A DNA stretch of 64,000 nucleotides from contig ML976687.1 of the NCBI GenBank assembly GCA_010015655.1, forward strand, positions 358,240-422,239, given 5' to 3'. The notes beneath the pieces are model-generated. The model searched no databases. It saw nothing but the letters and a program-made list of their open reading frames with translations, and had not been told where the DNA came from. Source of the DNA: Bimuria novae-zelandiae CBS 107.79 (lineage: Eukaryota; Ascomycota; Dothideomycetes; Pleosporales; Didymosphaeriaceae). Made by a program: the position numbers and the translations under genes. Below, piece by piece: positions 9,201 through 21,800 of this stretch (position 1 is its first letter; each line of letters begins with the position of its first letter).

Positions 9201-10109
9201 TACGAAGGCCACGAGACGACTGTGAAGCTGCTGGTCAATAAGGGCGCCGACGTCAACGCGCAGGATGGAGAGCACGGCAACGCACTCTACGCGGCTTCAG
9301 TTCCAGGGCACGAAGCTATTGTAAAGCTGCTGCTCGACAAGGGCGCCGACGTCAACGCAGAGAGTGGGTTCTTCGATAACGCACTCCGGGCGGCTTCATG
9401 TGGAGGCCATAAGGCGATTGTGAAGCTGCTAGTCGAGAAGGGCGCCGACGTCAACGCGCAGGGTGGAGAAACTCAGGGCCGGACTGCTCTTCATCTTGCT
9501 GCTTACGGCGGGCATATCGACACTTTCCAATACCTGGTCAACCTAGGTCTTGATCTCTCTGCCCTAGATGCAAAGGGAGACGGTGTAATATGCTATGCGT
9601 CTTCAAGTGGCTCGCTGGATATGCTTCAGGCCGCATTGAACCTGATTCCTGCATTCTCTTCCGAAAGTATGCATTGGAGTCCACTTCACTGGGCATGCAG
9701 ATCGGGGAAACCTGAAATTTTAGAACTATTAATCAAGGAGGGTCTGCGTAGCGAGTGTGTTACTATCCCTAAACCTCAGGGCCAGTGGAGTCCTCTAGAT
9801 ATTGCTATCTTCCACGGACACGAGGGGATGTTGGAGAGCCTATCTTCGTCCTGCAGAGCTCTCATACGCTCAGAAACCAATACCACTTCATCTTCCGGTA
9901 AACGACACGGTGGTTATTGGTGTGATGGGTGCTTCCATGTAAGTGGACAACGCGAATTTCGAGCCTATTTAACACTCTAACAGAATATCTACGGGCCTCG
10001 TTTTCATTGCCGCACATGCCCAGATCTGGACTATTGTTTCATGTGCAAGCCTTTCTTAGGTAGCCTTCATACAGATCACGGGTGGGAGGTTTTCGAATCT
10101 AATGGCTAG
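6204..10109 (+). CDS. NLR-like STAND protein: HET - NACHT - ankyrin repeats - ZZ finger
   Basis: Exons 6204-9938 and 9984-10109 (45-bp intron, GTAAGT...CAG); about 1286 residues counted from 6204. Residues 31-38 YAILSHTW, about 79-100 WVDTCCIDKSSSAELSEAIN and about 150 GWTLQELIAP define the HET domain. Walker A GIPGCGKT is at 325-332 and Walker B VYVILDALDG at 424-433: a NACHT STAND ATPase. Residues about 793-1190 are ankyrin repeats, eight of them almost identical. Splicing adds the second half of a ZZ zinc finger (C1240, C1243, then C1254, C1257, C1262, C1265, H1273, H1276) that the unspliced frame misses. Fungal proteins of this build sense non-self through the repeats and trigger HET-mediated cell death. 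No in-frame ATG exists between the upstream TGA (6108) and the HET domain; codon 6216 is AAG exactly where relatives begin 'MRLL'. So the start is either spliced from upstream or lost. Confidence 0.88.
8682..9473 (+). repeat. eight tandem 99-bp ankyrin-coding units
   Basis: In-frame units start at 8682, 8781, 8880, 8979, 9078, 9177, 9276 and 9375, each 33 codons (G/DNAL..AAS..GH...VKLL...GA.VN...). Two types alternate: A (..NALQAAS..GHETTVKLL) and B (..NALYAAS..GHEAIVKLL), in the order A B B A B A B A'. Differences cluster at a few codons: the two residues before GH (SE, VQ, VR, YG, VR, YE, VP, CG) and the pair ending each unit (EH, YY, EY, FF). High DNA identity indicates recent unit duplication or conversion. 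Confidence 0.9.
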
Positions 10110-11306
10110 CGCTTAGTTGCGGTGACCCATCAACTTAGTGAAGGTCGCTTTTTATGTTGATAAAGCATAGACTGTATTGTCCGTTCATAAATTATTTTAT
10201 GAAGTTCTACGTACTACTTGACTAGGCTATAATAATAGTATACGACCTATTTAATTCAATATGCTGTCTGCTAAAGATTCGGATTTTAACAATATCGCCA
10301 ACAGTGGGGGTGAGCCGCGTTGCGAGCCTGTGGTTTTTTCCGGCATACGGGTCCTTAATGTTCATCCTAAGAAAGGCTAGACAGCTGCAATCGAGAAGCT
10401 TGTCTATGCGTAAGAAAACCTACTAATTCAGGTTGGGTTGCAACATAAGTTACATAATTATACTGCAACACCCACTTTTGGAGCTTTGGCATGTGGGATG
10501 TACCGACCTGCGTGGCGAACATGCGATTTACGCTACGCTTACGACGTAGAATATCTTAAAATGCTGTAGAAAGATATAACGTATATTTACAATTCATATA
10601 GACTCGTTTTCCACTAGTAAAAGAGTGAGGCGATGTTGTTGTAGCGGAAGCAGTGTCGTAAGGTCAGAGTAGGTAAAGCGCGCAACGCGATATAAAATAG
10701 CCAACCTTGCGTAATTTTTAAATGCAACTAGGTAGCTGGCTAAAGAAGGGGCAAGAGTTTATATCTATAGTTTATTAATAAGAATAAAATTATGTGTATA
10801 GGTGAATATCGCTATATATTCGAAGTACCTCTCGTTTTCTTCGGGACACAGGTGTCTTTCGCCACACAGGGGGGAAGGTTACCGATCTTGTTCGTCGCTA
10901 CTAAATTCCAACTGAAGCAGTTGTGGTTGAGCTAGGGGTAACACTTTTAGGCGGACACTCCCATGTGCTTTGCAAGCATTGGTAGCTGCCTACACCCTCC
11001 CGGAACTCTTGATTTACTGAAAAGGATCCTGGATACCATACTCCCTCACCCCCCAACCCTGGTATGGGCTAGTACAGCCAGAATCACTGCACGATTAGTT
11101 CACAAAGCAGTTTACAAGATCTTGAAGCGTACCTATAGAAGCGGCAACATAGACCAAGGTCGATAGCAATAGAAGATACATTATTCATCCAGCTCGCAGG
11201 GAGACAATTATTGATCGGGGATGAGATCTCCGGGCTGCAAAACCTCCATCGATCGGCACTGCAAAACCGCAGCTGCGCCGTGTTAGCTGGAATCACCTCA
11301 GATGAC
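10110..11306. other. intergenic, AT-rich, nothing recognised
   Basis: Downstream of the NLR gene. No coding region, repeat or motif I can support. A short frame at 10963-11166 has an ATG but no recognisable product. Confidence 0.5.
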
Positions 11307-12262
11307 TACCGATTCTTGGCAGTGCGTGCACGCCATCACTGCGTGCACGCGCGGCCCTGCAACACCAAAACTTGAACCCCTTGCATCTCTACTAATATAG
11401 ATCTAATTAATGCCGCGCTTACGGTAATTAAATTACGTAAACTAAAAGAAGAACTTATATACTAGAAATATATAAATTTATTTAGTATTAATTAGTCTAC
11501 CTTATTTTAAAGGCACTAAGATATTACGCGCTTATATATAGACGCCTAAAAATAATAATATAACCTTAGCTATAAGCAGGAGGTAGAGCTCTTATAGTAT
11601 ATTAAAATACTTACTAAACGCGGCCTGCCACCTATACGCTAGATAATTTAAAACTTTACCTCTATAATAGCCTATAGAGAGGTCTCTATTACCTAGGTTA
11701 ATTAATTTACCATACGCAACAAGGAATCCTTAATATCTTAATAAACTACTAGTATTAATTATAATCGCCACGTAGCTAATTCTCTATATAAATATAAGCT
11801 CTACTTTGGCCTCCTACGTGATAAAATCGCCCAGTATCTAATTGAGGCCCGGGATACGTATAATATGGATGAGAAAGGCTTCATGATTGGTATCACCTCC
11901 AGGTCAAAGAGGATCTTCGATCGGCCTCTATGGGAGGCCCACGCTGTGAGACAGGCTATCCAGGATGGTAACCGTGATTGGATATCACTAATCGCCTGTA
12001 TCTGCGCGGATGGGACTGCCCTGGACCCAGCCCTCATCTATCGGTCTATCTCTGGCAACATACAATCGACGTGGATAAAGGATATAGATTCTAATTATAA
12101 TTATACTTTTATTGCCTTATTTAAGTCTAGCTGGAATAATAATTAGATTAGGCTAGTATAGCTAGAGCAGGTATTTAATTGCCTAATAAAATAAAATTTT
12201 AGGAAATACTAATTATTAATTATTAATAGCTATAGATCTTACCTTACTATAAACTTTATTAT

Positions 12263-12432
12263 TGTAAAAGGCACCTTACTAGAGCTTTCTACGCTAGCTA
12301 GGGTTAAGCCAAGTAGCCAAGCAGCCAAGCACGCGATTCCCTAAACTTATAAATAGCTAGTTATTATAGAGCTTCCTCTCCTTAATAGACTTTATTTTTA
12401 AGCTTTTTTAATCGTTATAACTATGCGCTATA
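12263..12432. repeat. LTR of the small LTR element, left copy
   Basis: Direct repeat partner of 14017-14185. Differences between the copies are mostly C-T and G-A transitions. Confidence 0.65.
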
Positions 12433-14016
12433 ATTATAAGCCTAGTACCTTTATAATATTTTATAATATACTTGCTTTATACTAACTAACAATTATAATA
12501 ATAAACTATTCCTTACTTTTTATTATCCTTACGCTTACGTCTTAATGCTTATAACTTATAATAAAGCTAGACTATATAATAACTACTATAAAGCTCCTAG
12601 TAAGTAATTAATTTATAAATTATAACTTATTCCTACCTTAGTACGCATAGCTTAAGTACCACGTAAAGGCTTAAGGGATATAAAGTTATATTAACCCTAA
12701 AGCTCTTAAGTAGATAAATATATACAACTAGGCTCTAGAGCTACTAGACATAAATACTAAAAGTAAATCTTATATATAATAGCTTAAGCGCTATAAGCTA
12801 AAGTCTATTATTTATAATTAGCTTATAATAAAGTTTTAGGCACTTTAGAACTAGGTCTATACTATAGTTAATTTATAAAGGCTAAAGCTTATAATACTAT
12901 AATTAAGTAAGTAGTAGACGCTGTAGACGCTAATTAGAGAACTTAAAAATAATTTCTATTTAAGTAATAATAATTAGAAGGAGTAAGTATAATATATATA
13001 TAGAGAGGTTACCCTACGCCCACAGAGCAGCAGAACAATAGATATAACTAAATAGCTATCTAAATGGAATCGCGTACACGCCAACGCTGTGCTCCTAGAT
13101 CTCCTAGAGATAAAGGATACGCTACCGATAAAGGATTTCCTACGCTTAGCACTACAATATAACTATAAGTAGGCTTAGAGAGAGCTTAATAACCTATCGC
13201 GACCAGGTGTAGTAGCAACTCTATCTCTAGAAGGATACGCTCGCTAGCTCGCGCAGCTCGACCAAACAACTAAGCACGCAGGCATATACGCTACGCTTAA
13301 AAGGCGCACTCTTAATACAAGCTATAAGTGCTTATATAGAGCAAATAGCTAGTATTAATAAAAGCCTATAGAGTATAACTGCCTTTAGTACGCGCTTTAA
13401 GGAGAAGCTCTTTATAAGCTCTATAATAAGCCTATAAGTAAAGAGATTAGTAAAATTAAAAGCTAAATTTAAAAGGATTAATAGAAGGTATTATTAACTA
13501 AGTTTAAGTATAAGGGGTAGGTAGTAGACCCTCCTTTAGTTTTTTTAAGGAATATTAAAGCATAGATTATAATAAGTTTATAAGTAAGTAAGCTTTTACT
13601 AGCTAGGCGCTATAATCTTATAGCTACCTATTTTTTTATTTATATACGCAGGTACTCGCACGGGTTACGTTATAAGTAAATAATTACTTTTAAACGTTTA
13701 TTAAAGCTCTATAATAAAAGTATACTACTTTTTTTATTTTTTTACTTTTTTAAGTAAGTACTTGCGCGGGTCACGTTATAAGTAAATAATTACCTTTAAA
13801 TATTTATTAAAGCTTTATAGTAAAAGTATACTACTTCCTTTTCTTCTTTACTTTTCTTTTAGAACTATATATAAACTAGCTACTTAGACTAACTACCTAG
13901 CAAGCTAAAAATCTAAGCTAGACGCTTTTTAAGCTCTACGCGCAAGTTTACTACCTTTTATACTTTAAGTTACTATTTAGCTTATTATGCTATACTTTAT
14001 AAGCTAAAGGATATAT

Positions 14017-14185
14017 TATAAAAAGTACCTTACTAGAGCTTTCTACGCTAGCTAAAATTAAGCTAAGTAGCTAAGTAGCTAAGCACGCGATCCCCTAAAC
14101 TTATAAATAATTAGTTATTATAAAGCTTTCTCTCCTTAATAGACTTTGTTTTCAAGCTTCTTAATCGTTATGACTGTGCGCCACA
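14017..14185. repeat. LTR of the small LTR element, right copy
   Basis: Direct repeat partner of 12263-12432, ending GTGCGCCACA just before the duplicated TTTATTA. Confidence 0.65.
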
Positions 14186-15180
14186 TTTATTAATTACTAT
14201 AACTATAATAGGATCCTCTTAGCTATTTATCTACCTTATATAACCTATACGCTATAGCCTCTATATATATTTATATTTAAGCCTCTATTAATAGCGTATT
14301 TAAATAAGCTTATAGTATTTATTTATGCTAGCTAGGGCCTACTTTCTATTACTATAAGAGACTTTTATCTACTATTTTAGAAGGCCTAAAGCAATATAAT
14401 AAAGTCCTAATTAATACTTAGTATCTTTACAGCTACTAGTATATCGCTACTTAATCTAGCGAGGATCCTTAATAGGTTTAATTAATTAATATTAACTAAT
14501 TAAGAAATACTTAATAGCAATACGTTAGCCCTTAACGCGTTAAATTAGTGGAAAATTAATTAACTTTTAAAGGCTATTATTAACGTAGGAGGTAATAATA
14601 AGGCTAAGTAACTAAGCTAAACAATATACTATATTACTATTTAAAAACTACTCTTAGAGGATAAGAATAAGCACCTATAAAAGGCCTTAGTAATTAAAAA
14701 ATACTACTCTAAAATAGACAGGCTTTTACCCCTTAATTAAAGTAATAGCTATTATAGTAAAGTAATATTTTAATTACCTTATAGCGTATAGAGGGCCTAT
14801 AATTATTAATATTAATTTAATTAGAATAAGGAGCAGAAACAGCGTTAAAAAACTAATTAAATAAAGGCCTATAGGGCTAATTAATAGCTTAAGGCCTAAT
14901 TACTCTATAAAAAGTATATTATTTATATAATTAATAAAAAGGCACGCGCGTAGTAGAAGGCTAATATAACTTAATAAAAATATCTTAATTAAAAGGCCTA
15001 TAGGGCCTAAAAATAATACTAATAATTAATTAAGATTACTTAATTAGCTCCTAAAAAGCCCTTAATACTATAGAAACAGGTTATTAGGCCCGCGCAGGCC
15101 CTTAGTAGAGGTGTAGATCTAAATAGGGTAGCATTGTTGGCATTAACACTATCGACGCGCAAGGGCCGCCTAATTAGAAT

Positions 15181-15467
15181 TGTCAGATTTAATAGTGTTC
15201 TGTCACTTTAAGATAATGCGATAATGAGAGTTGATGGATGTGATAATTGATTGTGGAAACCGTGGATGTGCGCAAGGTGTCTATCTAGCGATGTTTTACG
15301 CTTGCACTATATAGGATAGTGCAGGGGCAATAGTGCGCCAGCCTCCCTTCTTTATCCTATCGCACTCTAGGCGATAGTTTAGGTGAGGAGACAGTAGATG
15401 GGTCGCACTCATACTATAGGCAACAGTATAACTTACTATAATTTATAGTAGGTTGTCTAATCTGACA
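15181..15467. repeat. Copia LTR (3' LTR of the minus-strand element)
   Basis: 287 bp, TGTCAG...CTGACA. Matches 27557-27843 with about a dozen differences, all transitions. Confidence 0.92.
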
Positions 15468-15638
15468 CACCCCCTTAGCTTAGGCTTATCCTTAAGCTAG
15501 ATATAAGTTGCTTACTAATTTGCACTTTTGCTTATAGTCTAAAAGCTTTTATTCTTTATTCTAGTTCGTGTAGGTTAACCTCTTAGTTAGTAATCTTTCC
15601 TGCGACGTCCTTAAGTCCTAGTTTATCTAGAGACTTGG

Positions 15639-15811
15639 TGTAAAAAGCGCCCTGACTACGGGCGACTCAGTCTATCCACAGTACTAAGGCGATCCCTTAG
15701 AGAGGGAAGAGAAGGGCTGCGGCGAGGGAAGTAGATAGGCGGAAGGCCCGGATAGCGCCGGTCTAGAGCGGACTAGGGCCGTCGAGGGCCCTCGACCTAC
15801 GACTCGTGACA
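15639..15811. repeat. Gypsy LTR, left copy
   Basis: 173 bp, TGTAAAAAGCGCC...GTGACA, with a GC-rich middle (CGGCGAGGG, GTCGAGGGCCCTCGAC palindrome). Confidence 0.93.
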
Positions 15812-18800
15812 AAGGCTCTTTTCTTTAAGGGTCTCGACTGCAAGAATAAGCACGTAATAACTAGCCTAATTAGGCCTTGCGTATTACGTAAGCTAATAAC
15901 GTAAGCTAAATCTTAGACTTATACTAAGGCCTAAAACCCTTGTTCTTACTCTCTACTCGGCGGCTTACCTTATCCCAGAGGCTCCCTAACCCGTAAGTAC
16001 GACCTAGCCAATCTATAGCAGTCTAGGGTGCCTGACCCTAGATGCCCCCTATTTCGGTACCTAGCCGCTCCAAATTTAGGGGTCGTGAAGGTAGACTAAC
16101 CTGGTGTAGGCCTGCTAAGTTGTCCCTGTACTTGTCACTTCTCTATCGCCCTCTTTAGCAACCTTCGGACTTTGTCTAGATATACCTACGCTATTTGGCA
16201 CTATAAGTACCGTAAACGCTATTTTTAAGGCCCTAGTTAACAAGGCGCGTGCGAGCGCGATTAGTACTATTAACCCGTGCTATACCTGCCTTCCTATTAT
16301 CTTAGATAGCCTTAAGTAGTCTAATTATAAGAAGATAAAGCTTTACTAGTTTTAGGTTAAGGAGATACGTCGTGTCTAGTCTAAGGCAGTATATGTTAAT
16401 CTTAGCCTAATAGATTTAGAGGACTATAATTTAATCTGCTGCTACAATGCCTGCTACGGCGATAGTAGGGATTATTAGCAGGTAAGTCGGCGCTTTAAGG
16501 GTTATATAGGGGTTTCGAGGCTAATTAGTAGCAGATACCTAAAGATAACTTAAAGAACGTGTTAAGTACCCTAATTACCCTTATGCCGCGCTTAAGCCAA
16601 ATTAATGCGTACACATATAATAAGATTAACCTCTCTAGATTAGATAAGGCATTAGTGAAGGCCACCGCGCAGGTACTAGAGACGGAATAGAGTAACATTA
16701 TTATATAAGTGTTATCTAGTGTAGTTAAGGGTTATCTAGACTAAGTTGCATAGGGCCACCGGATCTAAATTCTGCGGAAACCCGTTAACTCCTTACTACT
16801 TAGGTTATAACACCTGGCCTCCTAAGGAGATTATTCCGGTGGTGGGCCTCTCTATTAAGGAGAAGCGGAAGAGGAAAGCTTCTACTATAGAGGGGGGTAG
16901 TCTAACCTCCCTAGTTACTACTAGTGCTCTTACCCCTAGGCGCAAGAAGGTTGCTCCTAAGTTAGTAAGGATTCTTAACCCTAATCCTGGGTTATTAATG
17001 CTAATTTAAGGTAGTTAGCGTTTAAGGCTAGTGTCTTAGCCACGCTAGACTTCCTCGCGGAGGAAGTAAAGAAGAAGATTAAGAGTAAGGGTAATTAGGA
17101 GACTTTTTAGCAAGCCTATAAGTCTAAGCGCCTAACTAATTAAGAGGGTTATTTAGTATAATCTAGGGATTCTTGCCCCTATTAACGGTGTCTAGATTTT
17201 ATTTACGTTCTATACCCTTAGGCGGTTTTAGTTAGGTTTCGGTTGGCTATAATCGCGTTGGGTACGGTCCGAATGGGCTTGTAAGCCTCTATTAGGCCCC
17301 GAGAGGCGTAAATAGGCCTAGATAGCTCGTTCTAGTCTTTAGTCTATTTAAGAATCCTCTGTCCTATTTATTCTAGTATTTCGCAGCCTATAAAGTGTAC
17401 TCTCTAGGGTAATCTATTACTAATTACTATTGAGTGCTGTCTTCCTCCTTCTCTAGGGGGGCGACCCCGCCTCTTAGGCTCCTGTCTAGGGCGACCTTTA
17501 GTCTTCTTGTCTAAGCCCTTTAGGAACTGCTTTATCGCCCCTTTAGAGATTTCCTTTATAGATAACTACTAGTTCTTATCGCTATCGTATCCTTTTTACT
17601 TAACTTCATACAGCCATTCTCCGTCCTAGAGTACCCTAAATCTAATTTCTTTAATTAGGTATATATCCTCCCTTACTTATAGTATAATAACCTTAGGCGG
17701 GCTTTGCTCCCGTTGTAGTAGTCCTTTTAGGGCTGCTTGGTTTAAGAGAGATACATAGAATACTAGGTAAATGTTAAAGTCCTTTAGCAGCTCTAGCTTA
17801 TATGCCTATTAACTAATTCGCTATTTTACCCTATAGGGACCCTAGGACTTGTAGTTAAGTTTCTTCTTAGGCCTAGTTAACTATATGTTGCAGGCGTCGA
17901 GGTATACCATGTCTCCTATTATGAAGGTTTGGGCCTTATGCTTCCTGTTGTACCACGTCGCCTAGTACGCCTGTGCCCTGAGGATCGCTTAAGTTATCTA
18001 GGCCCTAGTCTAGGCTAGAACTATTGCTCTGGCCCTTACCGTAGGTACTAACCCGCGTAGCTGTACTTCTCGGGGCAGGCCTACTATTAGTAGATTTAGG
18101 CTATATACTATAATAAATAACGACACTCCTATAGAGCTATAGATGCTATTATTATATAAATATTCTGCTTTAGATAGAAGGTCCGCCCAATTAGATTATT
18201 CATAGTTGTAGAACACTTAAAGGTACTGTTTAAGCGTTTGGTTCTATCGTTCTGTCTATCCGTCTGTCTACGGGTGGAAGGTAGTAGAGAGGAGTTGCTT
18301 AGTTCTTAAATATTAAGTAAAAGTACTCTAATAAGCTAATATAAATAGGCTGCCTTTGTCCGTAACTATTAACTTTAGAGGGCCGTGTAGGCGTAGAACC
18401 TTTCTTCTAAAGACCTTAGCTAGCTTTACTGCCTTTAGGTCCTTTCGCGTGGGGATGTAGTGTGCCATCTTAGAAAACTAGTTAATAACTACTAGGATAC
18501 TATTATAACGATAGGCTCTAGATTTACTCTTAGATAGATCTATTACTATGTTTATAGCGATGTCCTTCTAGATACCCCTTAGAACTAGTAGGCTGTTAAG
18601 TTGGCCGTGCGTTACGTGTTAGACAGGTTTTGCCCTAGAGTACGCTTAACAGGTCTAAACGTAGTCCTTTACGTATTATTAGATACCGGGCTACTAGAAC
18701 TCTTGTAGTACTAGCTCTAAGGTCCTAGCAAAGCTAAAATAGCCCACGAGGGGGTTATCGTGGCATTATTAAAAGACGTGTACCCTCGCTAGAGGTGGCA

Positions 18801-21800
18801 CGTATAGCCTATTCTCGTACTATAATAGGTTAGCCAGTCTAATTATCTAGCGCTTTAGCCATTCCAGCTTTGCCATCTCTAGCCCTTAGAGGTACTAGAG
18901 GATTTATTCTATAGTTTCGTCCCCCTGGCTGTTTCTCTTTAATAGCTCTACTATAGGGTAAGCGCTTGCTAAATTATTTGCTACTGCCTCCTTAGTTGCC
19001 AACGTTCTAGGTCTAGCGACCCTTGTCGCTGCCACTAGTCTAGGGCTTCCTGCCTACTTTAATAGCTATGGGCTGCCTGCCACGCCTGCTTTGTCTAAAG
19101 CGTCGCCTTTTAGCTGTAACTTGTGCTATAGGGCCTTAAGGAGTTTCTACTAGGAACTACCTGTCCCGCCTAAGCTTGTTTCCTCCTCTAACTTGTAGTT
19201 GGGTCTCCGCGACGGTCCGTTAGCGGGATTTATCCTTTCTAAATAGTGTTTAATTTTAAAATTAAATGTTATAAGCTATTTGGCCCACCTTGCCTACTGT
19301 CTAGTTAGGACTTTTGTAGACATGAACCCTTATAGGTTAGTATAATTAGTTAAAAGCTTAACCTTCTTGCTAACACCCTCTAGGTAGTGTCGCTAATGCT
19401 TAAAAGCTTTAATAATTGCTAGCAACTCGCTATTATGCGTATTATAGTTTTATTCTGCTTAGTTTATCTTGCGCAAATAAAAAGTAACTAGGTGCTATTA
19501 TAGCTTCCTATGTTTGTCTGGTTACGGTTGGCTTAAGATACCCGAGATCGCGAAACCTAAAGCGTTAGTTTCTACTCTTAAGGGTCTTTTAGGGTTAAAG
19601 TAGGCTAGTAAGGGCCCTCGCATAAAGCTTTCTTTTAGCTAGTAAAAAAAGGCCTTAGCCTGCTTTAGTAGGCTTATTATAACTAATTCCTTAAGTCTCT
19701 ATCGCTGTCCGCCCTTAGTGGCTCCCTTTAGCCTTTTTATTAGGGCGTGAAGGGGTGCCGCTACTTAAGAGAATCCTTCTATAAACCTTTAATAGTAGTT
19801 AGTAAAGCTAAGGAAGATCTTAACTGCTTAGACTAAGTTTAGTTCGGGCTAATTTTTTATAGAGGCGACGCGGTCCTCCTCTATCTCTACGCTATTTAGG
19901 GATACTATAAAGCCTAGGTATCCTACCTTGCGTGTGTAGAATTCGTATTTAGACAGTTTAGCGTATAGCCGGCGTTTAATAAGGCGTTTTAGCACTATTT
20001 AAACGTGCTGGATGTGTTCCTCCTTCGTCTTAGAGTAGATAAGGATATCGTCAAGGTACACAATATAGTAAATATTAAGAAGGTCTAATAGTGTGTTATT
20101 AATATGGCTTTAGAAGGTCGCAGGCGCGTTTGTTAAGCTAAAAGGTATTACTATGTATTCGTACTATTTATATCTTGTTTAGAAGGCTATCTTCCATTTA
20201 TCTCCTGCCCTAATTTGGACGCGGTGGTAGGCGTCCCTTAGGTCTAGTTTAGTGTAGATCTAGGCATCCCCTAGTTAGTTAAGGGATTCCTGTATTAAGG
20301 GAAGTAGGTATTAGTTCTTTATTATAACTGCATTTAGTCCCCTGTAGTTAACGTAGAGGCAAAGGCCTCTATCCTTTTTCTTTATAAAAAGGATTAGTGC
20401 CCCGGCGCTTAATCGCGATAGTTAAATAAAGCCCTATTTAAGGTTCTTTTAGATATAGTCGCGTAGAACTGCCGACTCTAACTCTAATAGACTATAGAGT
20501 GGTTTAAAAGGCACTTCCTTGCCTTCCTTAATATCGATCTTTATCTCGTAGGGGCCATGGTTGGTAAGGATGCTTGCGGCTTCTTTGGAGAAGGCTTTCT
20601 CCTATTATCCCTAGTATTCTTCAGGTAGCGTCCCGGGTGGGCCTCCTAATGTGTCCTTTAGGGTGGCATATATAACAAAATAGTTATTTACTATATCTTT
20701 AGCCGTGCCGGCGAACTCTTCTACTAATTTAGTAGAGATCTTAGTCTATTTGCGCTTCCCATGGGCGAAGCGAATAGTCTTGTTATAGAAGTTTACGATA
20801 GGGCTCTATTCTGCTAGCCAGGGCATTCCTAGGACCATGTTAAATCTACTAATATTACTAACTATAAATAGGCAACTATTGCTCTCGGTTTTACCGCGAC
20901 TATTTATAATGGTGTAGGGGAGCTTTGCCTAGCCTAGAACGCCTAAGTCTTGTCTATTTAGCGCTACGTAGCGTTTGCCTTTTATTATTATTACCGCAAC
21001 CCCTAACCGCTTTATTAGATTACTACTAACGAAATTTGCTTTAGCTCCGTAGTCTACTAGGGCTTTAATCTATTATTAGTTGCCCTTGTACTGTACTTTA
21101 CTATCTAGCGTAATTAGTAAGCCACCGCTCTTATCTCTAGGGGTTCTTGCAGCTATAACTAGTTATTATTAACCTTTATTATAGTTAACCTTGCCTGTAG
21201 ACTATTGGGCCTCCTGGTCTACAGCTTGTCTTTCCCCGCCTCGGCCTTGTACTTTGAATAGGACGCCTTATAATAACCTAGTTTGTGGTAGTAGAAGTAT
21301 TAGTCCTTGTCCTTATCCTCTATTGCCTAAGCCTTCTTCTTGCTGTCCTTGTCGCGACGGTTGCTATCGTGGCGTCTCTAGTATAGTCTTGTGTTATTTA
21401 ACCTAGATTGCTTTCGATCGCGCCTTTTATTAGCTAGCTTGTTAAGGAAGTTATTATTAATATCGTATATACATTATTTCTCTAACTTATAAGGTTTTAA
21501 CGCTTACTAATACATATTTACCTTTACTTCTAAGTAAAAGAGGCTCTTCTATTCGCGCGGCTACTATTTAAGGCGTTTTTAAATTTTCTTATCTAGTGCT
21601 GTATAGAAGTTATTAATATAGTCTTTATTATTATTATCTAAGGCCTTCTCTAGGTCGCATTCCTCCTATTAGTCCTTAAAGTAGTTAAGGAGTTCTGTAA
21701 GGGTCTTCTTACCTTATTTAGCTACCTTAATCCTTCGGCGAGCGGCACTCTTTCGCTCCTAGGCTAATCCTAGGGAGTCTACTATAGTCTATTGTAGAAG

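Larger units (their letters stand above)
12263..14185. mobile_element. small LTR-type retroelement (about 1.9 kb) inside the pogo transposase
   Basis: Direct repeats 12263-12432 and 14017-14185 (about 170 bp, beginning TGTAAAAGGCACC or its RIP-mutated form) flank about 1.58 kb. The host sequence TTTATTA is present on both sides (12255-12261 and 14186-14192), the target duplication or a superset of it. The interior is heavily TpA-mutated; a better preserved piece around 13060-13310 is coding-like (TLPIKDFLRLALQYNYK, then GVVATLSLEGYA), but I see no reverse transcriptase. It is probably a non-autonomous LTR/TRIM-like element or a deletion derivative. Confidence 0.6.
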
